DNA from: Hsuehochloa calcarea
Taxonomy: Eukaryota > Streptophyta > Magnoliopsida > Poales > Poaceae
Direction: 5' to 3'
Length of the DNA stretch: 64,000 bases
Assembly (NCBI GenBank): GCA_036346395.1
Contig: CM070606.1
Coordinates: 14,866,915 to 14,930,914 of the forward strand
The notes under the pieces were generated by a model. The model did no database searches. It saw only the letters and a program-made list of their open reading frames with translations, and had not been told where the DNA came from. Shown piece by piece: positions 1 through 11,569 of the stretch. Numbering within the stretch: position 1 is the first letter of the stretch; the number at the start of each line of letters is the position of its first letter. The position numbers were made by a program, and so were the translations under genes.

Positions 1-2721
1 CACACCGTACTCGCAAGTCATACCACAGAATGCATTTATACATGATGGCTTATTCCAAAGGAATGGCTTCTGTGGTTATTTTGCAGAAATACAAAATTTG
101 CAATTGAATACAAATAATAGATTGAAAGCGTAATTCAAAACAAATAGACAATAATAAGTTATCAATTGATTTCACAAAGGACACACAGTCTAATCAAGTT
201 CTTTCACACAGCTGAACAAGTTATCTCACACAGCTGACCCTTCCCAAATGTTTTATGAAAACTACCCCTCGTGTGAAATTCCCGAGCATGTCCATAACAG
301 GGACGCGCTATTCAAAAAGATTGGTTTAAACACTCTGCAGAGGTTGTACACTTTACCCACACGATGAAATCAACCGGATCAGAGTTGATCACAACAAAAC
401 CTTTCAGAGACTTCATCTCAAACAATGACACTCCTGGTGTGCTTTACTGCCGTCCAATTTGTACACACAGCCCTTGGAACGACACACACCATTGGGCGGG
501 GATGCAATGAATCGATCCGCTGATGTGACATATCACACCTCCAGCCCATCACACAGCTTAAATACAACCTGAGTTGTCAAAGTCAAGACTCCATAACTTA
601 CTAAGTTAGGCCCAGCCCATACTAGGCATGTGGTCGTACAGTAAGGCCCAGTTCAATGGCGCACAAAGTTAAGTCCTTAATTGACTAAGGCAAGACTTCC
701 AGTTTTTCCCAAATCACAAAGTTTATATCACACAGATCCACCATTCACACAGAATCCACCACTTGCCTCAGTCCAAATCTTTTCCCACCCTGTTGATTAA
801 GTGCAACACATGCCATCAACGAGTAATAGCACACAGCACACACAGATTCATCACACAGTTCCATAATCACTTAGTCAAGTTCATAATTGCAACTCTCACA
901 TGAAATGATGACTCGTGGCATGGCTAAGCAGTCTAATCGTATCTAACCATCCCACGTTGGTGCTACAATAATACCAACTAATAATTAATCAACCTAGGGT
1001 GACAAAAGATCATGGCATACAATAGACAAGGTGGCATAACAATTTGGATTAATAACTACACCCAAAAGCATTTAAATAAATACTTGAAATAGAATGCAAT
1101 ACATTGAAACAAAGTATTTTGAAAACTGGGTTCAAAATGATCAAAGGTATAACTTGCCTTGGAATAGATCTAGATATTGGTCTTGGTCTTGAGGTGCTCC
1201 TTCTTCTGCAAAATTCCCCGAAGTATCGACGTCTACTCGCAAACGAGACGAAAGAAACAAAACAAATAAATAACAGAGGCAAAACAAACTCCAAAAATTA
1301 AATAAAATTCAAAAATAAATAGATCTGAATTTTATATGAATTTACAAATTTGAATGGGCTCAATCGGAGTTCGGATGCAAAAGATATGGGCTTTGGAAGA
1401 TTGGAAAAATCAATTAAACCCTAAATTGGATTTTCTCGAATTTCCCGAATTAATTTTATAAAGGAAAATCGAATTATTGCGCAATGCTTGCGTCGTACCG
1501 AAAAAAAAATTAATTAAAATCCGTCTTGGACAGTGGGCCCCACTGTCGACCTCTCGGCTCACGGTGGACCAAATCCACCGAGCCGAAGTGGTGGCGGTGG
1601 ACAACGCCACGCGGTGCCGACGCTGCACACGCAGCGCCACCTCGTGGCCGCGGCCGTGGTATTGACCCGCCGCCACGTCGGCGAAGGGAACGAGAGAGGC
1701 GCGGCCGAGAGGCTTCTTGGCGACGACGGCAAACGCGGTGAGTCGGCGGCGCGCACCAAAGCAGGTCGCCAAGAGGAAGGCGATGCTACTAGAGGTGGCG
1801 GCGAGCGCGGGTGGCACGAACTCACCGGCCGGCGACGGAAGGAGGCGGCGGCGGCGAGCTCGCGCGTTGTCGGACGGTCGACAACGCGGTGAAGGAGGCT
1901 CCCGGCGGGCGACGGTGGCGAGATGAAGCGTTGCGTGTTATTGCGCACTCGGAGGCGGTGGTTGCACCTGACCAGCGAGCTCGAGAGCAGCGGAAGGCGG
2001 TGGTGACGAGGTTGCGGCGGCGGCGGTCTTGAGCAATGCCGCAGAGACGAGGGAGGCGGACGGCGACTTCGGGGTTCGGAGGAGGAGAGAGAGGCGAAGA
2101 GATTGGGGGCTCGGGGCTTTTTATAGGCCGAGGACGCGGAGTCCCGAGCGAAGCAGCGGCCCAGCGCGTAGGGCGAGGCGGCGCGGAGAGATCGGGACGA
2201 AGACGACGACCGAGGCGGGCGTCTGGCGGGTCCACCGTCAGCGAACAAGCGCAGGCGCGGCGGCGGCGGCAACCGGCGATGGAATCCCGGTGAAAGCAAG
2301 CGAGCGGCGGGCGCGATCGCGGTCGCGTCGCGATCGCCTTGAAGGACACGGCGGTGATCCAAGGCGCAAGCGGGAATGGGATCCAAGGGGTGGGCGATGG
2401 AATAGTGCTTGGGCTTCGCCCAAGATTCAAGGATTCAAAATAGATTTTCTTTTAAATAAATCCAAAATGCAAATAGCAATTAGAAAATAGCAAATGACTT
2501 TGGAAAAATTCGAAAAATTCTATAAAATATATCCAAACATATAGAATCTAAATAAAATAGCTCTGACAATTGTTGATGTTGGCATTAAGCACATTAAATC
2601 AATTTGTCCTTAAAGTCCATATTAAGCTTTTTAATTTAATATTCAAATAAATCCAAATGATAAATTTTCTTGCTACCATTATTTAAAAGATTTTTAAAGC
2701 TCTGAAAATTGGGATGTTACA
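1..2721 (-). repeat. 3' LTR of element A1 (partial)
   Basis: It matches 8833-11559 nearly base for base, with scattered substitutions and small indels; about 370 bases are missing beyond the window edge. A likely core promoter is visible on the minus strand as TATAAAAA at about 2116-2124, after a GC-rich block. The GC-rich block (about 1500-2400) opens long frames on both strands that are not conserved between LTR copies and are not counted as genes. Confidence 0.92.
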
Positions 2722-2735
2722 AACCTCCCCCCCTT
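2722..2735 (-). other. Polypurine tract of element A1
   Basis: On the minus strand AAGGGGGGGAGGTT directly abuts the TGTAAC start of the 3' LTR. It primes plus-strand DNA synthesis. Confidence 0.85.
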
Positions 2736-2762
2736 AAACGAATCTCGTCCCCGAGATTCCGG

Positions 2763-2960
2763 CTAGCTAGAGAAAAGGCTAGGGAACTCGGCTTTTAACT
2801 CTTCTTCACGTTCCCACGTTGCTTCTCCTTCTGAGTGGTTACTCCAATGGACTTTGCAGAAACGAACGGTCTTGCTTCTGGTGCGGCGCTCTGCGACATC
2901 CAAAATCCTGACAGGCTGCTCTTTGTATGTGAGATCTTCCTTCAGTTCAATTGACTCCAA
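2763..2960 (-). pseudogene. Chromodomain tail of element A1 integrase
   Basis: The last ~60 codons of pol carry YKEQPVRILD, an arginine-rich linker, KVHWSNHSEGEATWERE and a terminal EFPSLFSS before the stop. This is the usual chromodomain end of plant chromovirus integrases, thought to bind modified histone and steer insertion to heterochromatin. A frameshift separates it from the preceding integrase part. Confidence 0.85.
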
Positions 2961-4870
2961 CGGGTCCGCTCTTACGCACACGAAGACAATTCTTCAGCTG
3001 AGAGACATGAAAGACATCATGCACTCCTGCTAACGACTGTGGTAGCTCCAACTGGTACGCAACTTCTCCACGGCGTTCCAAAACCTTGAATGGACCCACA
3101 TACCTTGGAGCAAGCTTCCCTTTGGTGTGGAATCTCTTAACACCTCTGAGCGGAGTAACTCGAAGATACACAAAATCCTCTCGTTCAAAGTCGAGGTCAC
3201 GACGACGATTATCGGCATAACTCTTTGCTCGGACGGGCTATCTTTAACCTCTCTCGATCATAGCAACTTGTTCTTCTGCATCTTGGATAATATCGGCCCG
3301 AACACTACACGCTCATTGTCTCGACCAATTCAATGGAGTTCTCGCAGCACGACCGCACAAAGCTTCAAATGGTGACATCTCGCAAACCGCTTGATAATCG
3401 TTGTTGTATGAGAATTCGCATACGGTAAACTCTTATCCCAACTGGTAGCATTAGCTAAGGCACAGGCTCTCAACATATCTTCTAATATCTGGTTGACTCT
3501 TTCAGTCTGTCCATCTATCTGTGGATGATAAGCGAGATTAAAATTTAGATGAGTTCCTGTGGCTTCATGTAGACTCGCCAAAAACGAGAGGTGAATTGAG
3601 ATCCTCGATCCGACACTATCTTCTTAGGCACACCGTGCGGTCGACGATTTTTGTCATATACAATTCCGCCAAGCGGTCTCTGAGTAAGTGGTTTTGACGG
3701 CAAGAAATGGGCAACCTTAGTTAAACGATCCACTATTACCCAAATCGAATCATAACCCGATTGAGTCTTGGGTAAACCGTAATAAAATCCATACCGATCT
3801 CTTCCCACTTCCATTCCGTATCTTCACGGTTGTAGCAATCTCGCTTTGGTCTCGATGTTCGGCCTTTACTTTCGACACACGCCGCATAAAGCAACGAACT
3901 CGCGACGCCTCGCTTTAAGTTTGGCCACCAAAACTTATTCTTAACATCCCGATACATCTTAGTGCTTCCGGGTGAATTGAATACTTTGAGTCATGGGCTT
4001 CCTTCGTAATCGGTTGTCTTAATCCATCCATATCCGTACACGATACGCCCATTGATCCACAGATATCATGATCATCTATGGTGAAGTCTTTAAATTTTCC
4101 TTCTAACATCTTCTTCTTGAGATCAAGAAACTCGTAATCCTTAGGTTGAGCTTCACGAACTGCTTTCTCCAGAGTAGACTGTACTTCCAAATTGGCCACA
4201 AATCCTTCCGAACAACTTCTAGTCAGAGCTTCCGAATTCCTCCCGAAGTTACGAACACAACTCTTTGCTTCCAGAGCATTGCAAGAGTTCTTACGACTCA
4301 AAGGCATCTGCAGAATACATTGGCCTTACCAGGGATGGTAATGGATTCCAAGATTATAATCCTTTATTAATTCCAACCATCTTCTCTGTCTCATGTTCAA
4401 ATCGGTCGAGTGAAAATGTACTTCGTGCTCTTATGATCTGTGTAGACTTCACAAATGACATCGATGAGATAATGACGCCAAATCTTCAAGGCATGCACTA
4501 CGGCAAATAATTCCAAATCATGGGTAGGATAATTCTCTTCATGAGGTCTTAATTGCCTTGACGCATAAGCGACGGCTCTTCCTTCTTGCATAAGGACACA
4601 TCCTAATCCTTGACGCCAAGCATCACAAGAGATATCAAAATCCTTACTAATATCCCAAAAACTAGCATCAAATCAAGTCGACGCTTCTTCAATTTTTGAA
4701 AACTTTCTTCACAAGTCAGGTCCAAATAAACTTCTTCTCTTTCTTCAACAATTGCGTAAGAGGTTTAGCAATCGTTGAGAACCCTTCAATGAAACGACGA
4801 TAGTATCCTCGCCATTCCCAAGAAACTACGAATTTGAGTAACCGCCTTGGGCCGCTCCCAATTCATTCTG
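2947..4870 (-). pseudogene. RNase H and integrase of element A1 (several frames)
   Basis: The RNase H part shows YASRQLRPHEENYPTHDLEL at about 4500-4590 and VYTDHKS near 4430. Integrase follows with remnants of the zinc-binding region (about 3880-3960) and of the catalytic core, including IWVIVDRLTKVAHFLP (about 3690-3750) and VSDRGSQFTSRFW (near 3590-3620). The C-terminal segment contains LAPRYVGPFKVLERRGEVAY and VHDVFHVSQLK (2990-3120). At least five frameshifts or stops lie in this 1.9 kb. Confidence 0.88.
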
Positions 4871-4887
4871 ACTTTAACCTTCCTGGG

Positions 4888-6060
4888 TCAATCTGCTACT
4901 TCTTGGTTTGTCATCACATGACCGAGAAAATCAACTTTCTTCTTCCAAAAGTCACACTTGCTGAACTTGGCATACAGCTGATGCTCTCTGAGCTTCTCTA
5001 GGATTAATCTCAAATGTTCTGTATGTTCTTCTTCTGACTTTGAGTATACCAAAATATCATCAATGAATACTACCACGAACTTATCCAAATATTCCATGAA
5101 TACTTTGTTCATCATGTTCATGAAATAGGCAGGGGCATTAGTCAATCCAAAAGACATGACTAGAAATTCATAATGTCCATACCGGGTTGAGAAAGCGGTC
5201 TTTGGTACATCCTTAGGACAAATCTTTAACTGATGGTAACCTGATCGTAGATCGATCTTGGAGAATACTCCGGCTCCTTTCATCTGGTCGAACAAATCAT
5301 CTATTCTGGGCAATGGGTACTTATTCTTGATGGTGACTTCGTTGAGAGAACGATAATCGATACACATTCTCATACTTCCATCTTTCTTCTTGACGAACAA
5401 AACAGGTGCTCCCCATGGCGACGAACTAGGTCTTACAAAACCTTTCTCCAGTAGTTCTTCTATCTGCTTCTTCATTTCCACAAGTTCATCGACTGGCATC
5501 CGATAGGGTCTCTTGGAAATTGGTGCTGTTCCTGGCACTAGATCGATGACAAACTCAATGTCACGGTCCGGTGGCATTCCTAGTAACTCTTCTGGAAATA
5601 CGTCTGGGTAATCTCTGACTATAGGTACGTCTTCCAAAGAAACTGTCTTCAAACTGTTGACTACCAAATGTCCATCACGTACTGAGGTGGCTAGAAATTC
5701 AACTTTCTTTCCCGTGGTATCCTCTATTGTTACGGCTCTTCGGCCACAATCTAGCACTGCTTTATGTTTGGATAACCAATCCATACCAAGGATGACATCT
5801 ATGGTCTGAGTGTCTAGAACTATTAGGTTGGCTAGAAACTCAACTCCAGCTATGAGTAGCCTAGCTCCTAAACATCCAACTTTAGAACTTAGCTCTGCTC
5901 CAGGCGACTGGACTAACAGAGTATGCTTAAGATGCATAACTTCCAATTTGTTCTTAGTTGCAAAAATTCCAGAAACAAACGAATGCGAAGCTCCAGAATC
6001 AAACAGAACTGATGCAGGTACTGAATTTACTAGGAACTTACCCAGTACAACGTCAGGTGC
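4888..6060 (-). pseudogene. Protease and reverse transcriptase of element A1
   Basis: One open stretch holds an aspartic protease, with the active-site triad DSG at about 5992-6000 in the context FDSGASHSF, followed by a full RT. RT motifs in order are SPWGAPVLFVKKKDGS, CIDYRSLN, YPLPRIDDLFD, KIDLRSGYHQ, TAFSTRYGHYEF and FIDDILVYS (about 5045-5071, the catalytic aspartates). Catalytic residues are intact, but the frame is broken before RNase H. Confidence 0.93.
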
Positions 6061-7246
6061 TTCTTGGGCTCCTTCTAGAGTGACGTGGTTGACACGGCCT
6101 CTGACCACTGATGGCGGTGCTCCTCCGGATTGACCGGTAGCTTGAGAAGTTCCTTGATGGTTGCCTTGTACTGGTGTCTTGGCTGGTGTGTTCCCAAGGT
6201 TGAAGCGTACTGGAGTGATAGTCCCATTCTCGCGGACATCGGTTGGCGAAATGCCACGGCCGACGCAATGTAAAGCAAACTCGGTTGTATTCGTGGGTTG
6301 CTTCTCGGATTGGGGTTGGTAGTGCGGGGTTGCGGAAGTTACGAGCAACCGGCGAGTCTTGAAGTTGGTGCGGTGGTCCGCGAGAATGCGTGGTGGAAAA
6401 CGGCTAAACTGCGGTGGAATCATTCTTGCCCTCAGCTGGGGTTGGTGACTTCCTTGCTGAGCCATCCTGCGCTTACGATGATCTTCCAATTCCTTGCGCT
6501 TATCCTCTAGAATCAAAGCCTTGTTGATCAACTCTTGAAAATCAGGAAAGGTGTGGGCGATCAAGTTGACTTGAAGTCCGTGTTCAATCCTTTCGAAAAC
6601 GACTCGACGAGCCTTGTCGCTGGCGACATCTTCTGCGACATATCGAGCAAGTTGAGAGAACTTGTTGAGGTAGTCGATCATCGACATTCCTCCTTGCTTG
6701 AGAGCACGAAATTCATCCTTCTTGGATCCATGATTCCTTACGGTACATGATATCGCGGCGAAAGGTTGTGAACTCTTCCCAAGTAATATCTTGCGTTCCA
6801 TGCGGCAGACAGAAGTTTTCCCACCATTCGGCGAAGAATGTCTTCCATCCGTGAGAGGCGTCATGAACTTTTTCATGATCGCCGCATTGAGTGATCGGTA
6901 GTTTTCTCTCAATAACACGGCCAATCATCGCCTTCTCGGTGAGACATGTCCGAGAGAAAGTTGGTGGACGGGTCCTCATAAACTCCGCCAACTTGGATGA
7001 TCCATTGTGACCATGAGCAATCTGGGCTCCATTGTGATCTTGATTGTTGTTGTTCTGATTATTCATAGCCTGCATCTGATTCATCATGGTGTACATCAGC
7101 TGGGTCTGAGCTGTCATGAATGCTCCAAAATTCTGCAGATCAATTGAAGGTGCTTGTGGTGGAATTGCTTCTCCGGGATTTGCTCCGTCCTTCCGACCTT
7201 TGAGTATCGTAACCACTTGCGCAGCGGCTTGACGAGTCCGAACCAT
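6053..7246 (-). pseudogene. gag of element A1 (frameshifted)
   Basis: Gag is the structural protein that packages element RNA. The likely start is the ATG at 7246 (MVRTRQAAAQ). A glutamine/asparagine-rich segment follows (about 7040-7110), then the conserved Ty3 capsid region (around 6600-6950, with a degraded counterpart of the W-rich motif seen better in element A2). A CCHC knuckle is broken over three frames near 6230-6280, with HFANRCP in one of them. At least two frameshifts separate these parts. Product is certainly non-functional as written. Confidence 0.82.
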
Positions 7247-7514
7247 CCGTGAATCTCCAAGGGTTAGATAAGGTAGCAAGCATAAGATAAGGTGTAGAAC
7301 TAATCGGGGTAGGTAAAACCCAACAACATATTTTAAGAAAGCTCAATGAAACTCTTATATTGATTAAGATAATAGTATGGCTTGCAACAAATGCCTAAGG
7401 GCCTTTGCACTCATACTTGCACACAAAAATAAGGACGAACTTAAGCACACAAAACTACCGCCTAAAGGGCGACTCAAGACATAAAGCGCGCTAAGCTCAA
7501 ACAACGCGAGCAGA

Positions 7515-8251
7515 CTACTCAATCAAATAGCCTCCATGACCTTGACGGTGCTCCCGCCTGCTGTAGACCTGAAAGTGAGCTGGCATCCTCGCGAACTGAT
7601 CTTGATGTCCCGGGGATGGTGCAATAGGAGCAGTGTCCACAGTGCAGTGTCTTTGTTGGTGCTTACGCTCTGCGCCTCTGCGGCTCTTACGGTTCACCGG
7701 TCCATCGCCTTCTTCAGGTCTTCCTCTTGATGTCTTCTTAGTGTCGTCCATAAAGAGTTTCTTCTAATATGGCGATCCTTTCTTCAGCTCTCTGAAGAGT
7801 CTCATAGGTACACTCCAGCTCTGTGGCGGCTAACTCCAACGATTCTTCCTGAGCAGCGGCGAACTGGGCAAGATGCACGACGGTGGCGTTGTCTTCTCCT
7901 TTTGTAGACGGAAAACGTGCAGCAAGATCCACGTCGGAAGTGCGGGGATGATAACGAAAACCGTGTCACGAAGCTCTCGAGTAGATGTTGCGATCCTCGG
8001 GATGGCAAGGCGTGAAGACTCCTGGATTGCTTCAATCCAAATACTCCTTCGAGCTGAGATGTTCAATGGTTTACTCGCCTTGGTGTTCGGCCTGGCGTAG
8101 ATGGTCAAATGGCAGATCACTCCACGATCTCGGCCGTTCACAATCCAAGCACCGCCACGTACAATGGACGATCGAACCCTCCAAGTACTTGTAGCAACTT
8201 CCAAAGCTCGTGGCAAGTCCTCCTTGCGCTCCATAACTCAAGACAAGGCAT
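7515..8251 (-). pseudogene. Extra ORF upstream of gag (element A1 copy, frameshifted)
   Basis: A coding region lies between the 5' LTR and gag. It starts at an ATG at 8251 and ends at a stop at 7515, about 245 codons in total. A one-base loss just after the start and other shifts split it into overlapping frames (7830-8234, 7738-7932, 7515-7751). The same protein, including the motif AWIVNGRDRGVICHLT and the terminal GYLIE before the stop, is encoded by element A2 at 32408-33147, so conservation is at protein level. The middle is acidic and leucine/glutamate-rich, likely coiled coil; the tail is basic. No known domain was recognised. Extra ORFs before gag have been described for RIRE3/RIRE8-like rice elements (from memory). 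Confidence 0.72.
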
Positions 8252-8448
8252 CTGTCAAGATGGACAAGGATAAGAAAACAACTTTAAAGCAATGGGAGAG
8301 AAAGAATTTCAAAATAGTTGAGTCAAGAGAGACATGAGATGAGTTAAAGAGTTCAATTAATCTTGCAAGTTAATATTTGCTTTAGAAAATAGTTTTGGAC
8401 TCACTAAGAACGGCCAATCTAACTAGGGTCAAGACCTACGATCGGTAT

Positions 8449-8460
8449 GGCTCGATACCA
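8449..8460 (-). other. Primer-binding site of element A1
   Basis: The minus strand reads TGGTATCGAGCC four bases inside the 5' LTR. This is close to the initiator-methionine tRNA complement (TGGTATCAGAGCC), which element A2 keeps intact. It primes minus-strand DNA synthesis. Confidence 0.8.
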
Positions 8461-8464
8461 CCTC

Positions 8465-11400
8465 TGTCGGGACCCAAATATGCAAATCTGGACCCTCTGT
8501 GTATTCTCGCACTAGTCCAGATCACGCTAGTGCACACAAGTCAACATTAATGAAATATCACATCCATACAAAGAATATAAGAATAAACGAGTACCTTTAA
8601 ATAACAAATAACTGTTGGGACCTTACGGTCGAGTTTTACATTTATTAAGCCATGCAAGGCTAACAATAAAGAAATAAACTGCAGCGGAAACGAAATAAAC
8701 TCGGTGGCTCCCATCAATTTACCACGACAACCGATCGATCAAGACCCTATCGCTCAACCTTCGTAGAACTCTTCTTCAAAAGCAAAGTGACGACTCCTCC
8801 ACTTCGCTTGATTTGATTAGCAAGAGTGAGTACACACCGTACTCGCAAGTCATACCACAGAATGCATTTATACATGATGGCTTATTCCAAAGGAATGGCT
8901 TCTGTGGTTATTTTGCAGAAATGCAAAATTTGCAATTGAATACAAATAATAGATTGAAAGCGTAATTCAAAACAAATAGACAATAATAAGTTATCAATTG
9001 ATTTCACAAAGGACACACAGTCTAATCAAGTTCTTTCACACAACAACAAGTTATCTCACACAACCGAACCCTTCCCAAATGTTTTATGAAAACTACCCCT
9101 CGTGTGAAATTCCCGAGCATGTCCATAACCGAGGACGCGGCTATTCGAATAGATTGGTTTAAACACTCTGCAGAGGTTGTACACTTTACCCACACGATGA
9201 AATCAACCGGATCAGAGTTGATCACAACAAAACCTTTCAGAGACTTCATCTCAAACAATGACACTCCTGGTGTGCTTTACTGCCGTCCAATTTGTACACA
9301 CAAATTCTTGGAACGACACACACCATTGGACGAGGATGCAAATGAATCGTCCCGCGATGTGACATATCACACCTCCAACCCATCACATGCTTAAATACAA
9401 CCTGAGTTGTCAATGTCAAGACTCCATAACTTACTAAGTTAGGCCTAGCCCATACTAGGCATGTGGTCGTACAGTAAGGCCCAGTTCAATGGCGCACAAA
9501 GTTAAGTCCTTAATTGACTAAGGCAAGACTTCCAGTTTTTCCCAAATCACAAAGTTTATATCACACAGATCCACCATTCACACAGAATCCACCACTTGCC
9601 TCAGTCCAAATCTTTTCCCACCCTGTTGATTAAGTGCAACACATGCCATCAACGAGTAATAGCACACAAGACACACACAGATTCATCACACAGCTCCATA
9701 ATCACTTAGTCAAGTTTATAATTGCAACTCTCACATGAAATGATGACTCGTGGCATGGCTAAGCAGTCTAATCGTATCTAACCATCCCACGTTGGTGCTA
9801 CAATAATACCAACTAATAATTAATCAACCTAGGGTGACAAAAGATCATGGCATACAATAGACAAGGTGGCATAACAATTTGGATTAATAACTACACCCAA
9901 AAGCATTTAAATAAATACTTGAAATAGAATGCAATACATTGAAACAAAGTATTTTGAAAATCGGGTTCAAAATGATCAAAGGTATAACTTGCCTTGGAAT
10001 AGATCTAGATATTGGTCTTGGTCTTGAGGTGCTCCTTCTTCGCAAAATTCCCAAAGTATCGACGCCTACTCGCAAACGAGACGAAAGAAACAAAACAAAT
10101 AAATAACAGAGGCAAAACAAACTCCAAAAATTAAATAAAATTCAAAAATAAATAGATCTGAATTTTATATGAATTTACAAATTTGAATGGGCTCAATCGG
10201 AGTTCGGATGCAAAAGATATGGGCTTTGGAAGATTGGAAAATCAATTAAACCCTAAATTGGATTTTCTCGAATTTCCCGAATTAATTTTATAAAGGAAAA
10301 TCGAATTATTGCGCAATGCTTGCGTCAGCCGGAAAAAGAAATTAATTAAAATCCGTACTGACAGGTGGGCCCCACCTGTCAGCCTCTCGGCTCACGGTGG
10401 ACCAAATCCACCGAGCCGAGGGTGAGTGGTGGCGGACAACGCCACGCGGCAACACCGACACGCACACGCAGCGCCACCTCGGCAACAGCGCGGCCGCCGT
10501 GGTCGTTGACCGGCCGCCACGCACCGTCGGGAACCAGAGGGAGGGCGCGGCCGAGAGGCTTGCCGGCGGCGGCCGGCGAACGGCGGTGAGTCGGCGGCGC
10601 GAGCACCAAAACGGTCGCCAAGAGGAAGGCGATGCTACTAGAGGTGGCGGCGGGCGGTGGCACGAACTCACCGGCGGCGAGGAAGGAGGCGGCGGCGGCG
10701 AGCTCGCGTTGTCGGACGGCACGGCAACGGTGAAGGAGGCGCCCCGGAAGGCGGCGGTGGCGAGATGAAGCTGGTGTTATTGCGCTCTCGGAGGCGGTGG
10801 TTGCACGGCCAACGAGCTCGAGAGGCGGCGGCGGTGGTAGCGAGGTTGCGGCGGCGGCGGTCTTCTCGGGCAATGCCGCGCAAGGAGACGAGGGCGAGGA
10901 CGGCGACTGGGGTTCTGGAGGAGGAGAGAGAGCGAAGAGATTGGGGGCTCTGGGGCTTTTATAGCCGAGGACGCGAGTCCCGAGCGGAGCGGCGGCGGCA
11001 GCAGCGAAGGGCGAGGCAGCGGCGAGATCGGATCGGGACGAGGCGACGCCGGTCGGCGGCGCGGGTCCACCGGTCGCGAGCAAGCGGGCGCGGCGGCAAC
11101 GGCGACGAGCGATGGAGATCCTGCGGTGAGAGCAAGCGAGGGCGGCGATGCGGTGCGCGGCGATCGCGCGAAGGGACACGCGGCGCGTGATCCAAGGTGC
11201 AAGCGGGAATGGGGCTGCGGAGTGGGCGGGCGATGGAATAGTCTTGGGCTTGGCCCGATCATTCGGAATTCGAAATAGATTTTCTTTTAAATAAATCCAG
11301 AAAATGCAAATAGCAATTAGAAAATAGCAAATGACTTTGGAAAAATTCCAGAAAATTCTATAAAATATATCCAAACATATAGAATCTAAATAAAATAGCT

Positions 11401-11559
11401 CTGACAATTGTTGATGTTGGCATTAAGCACATTAAATCAATTTGTCCTTAAAGTCCATATTAAGCTTTTTAATTTAATATTCAAATAAATCCAAATGATA
11501 AATTTTCTTGCTACCATTATTTAAAAGATTTTTAAAGCTCTGAAAATTGGGATGTTACA
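8465..11559 (-). repeat. 5' LTR of element A1 (complete, 3095 bp)
   Basis: Starts (minus strand) at 11559 with TGTAACATCCC and ends at 8465 with CCCGACA, next to the primer-binding site. The pair to the LTR at 1-2721 shows both are copies of one sequence. A minus-strand TATA box lies near 10957-10965. The base after the terminus (11560 onward) is copia 1 sequence. Confidence 0.93.
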
Positions 11560-11569
11560 GCTAGTCCTG

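Larger units (their letters stand above)
1..11559 (-). mobile_element. Ty3/gypsy chromovirus (element A1), 3' LTR cut by window edge
   Basis: This is a long LTR retrotransposon read on the minus strand. Two LTR copies flank an internal region of about 5.74 kb (2722-8464). The right copy (5' LTR) is complete at 8465-11559. The left copy (3' LTR) begins inside the window at a base matching 8833 and ends at 2721. On the element's strand the LTR starts TGTAACATCCC and ends GGGTCCCGACA. A primer-binding site and a polypurine tract lie where expected. The internal order is extra ORF, gag, protease, RT, RNase H, integrase, chromodomain, which makes it a chromovirus, probably Tekay-like and close to rice RIRE3/RIRE8-type elements (family name is inference). 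Many frameshifts and stops break the coding region. The right flank is the coding sequence of copia 1, so this element inserted into it. Confidence 0.93.

Noticed and set aside
1559..2490. Long arginine/proline-rich frames on both strands, similar to those at 10342-11407, 29185-30361 and 38185-39383
   Set aside because: They lie in the GC-rich half of family A LTRs, differ in frame between LTR copies, and show no domains. They are composition artefacts.
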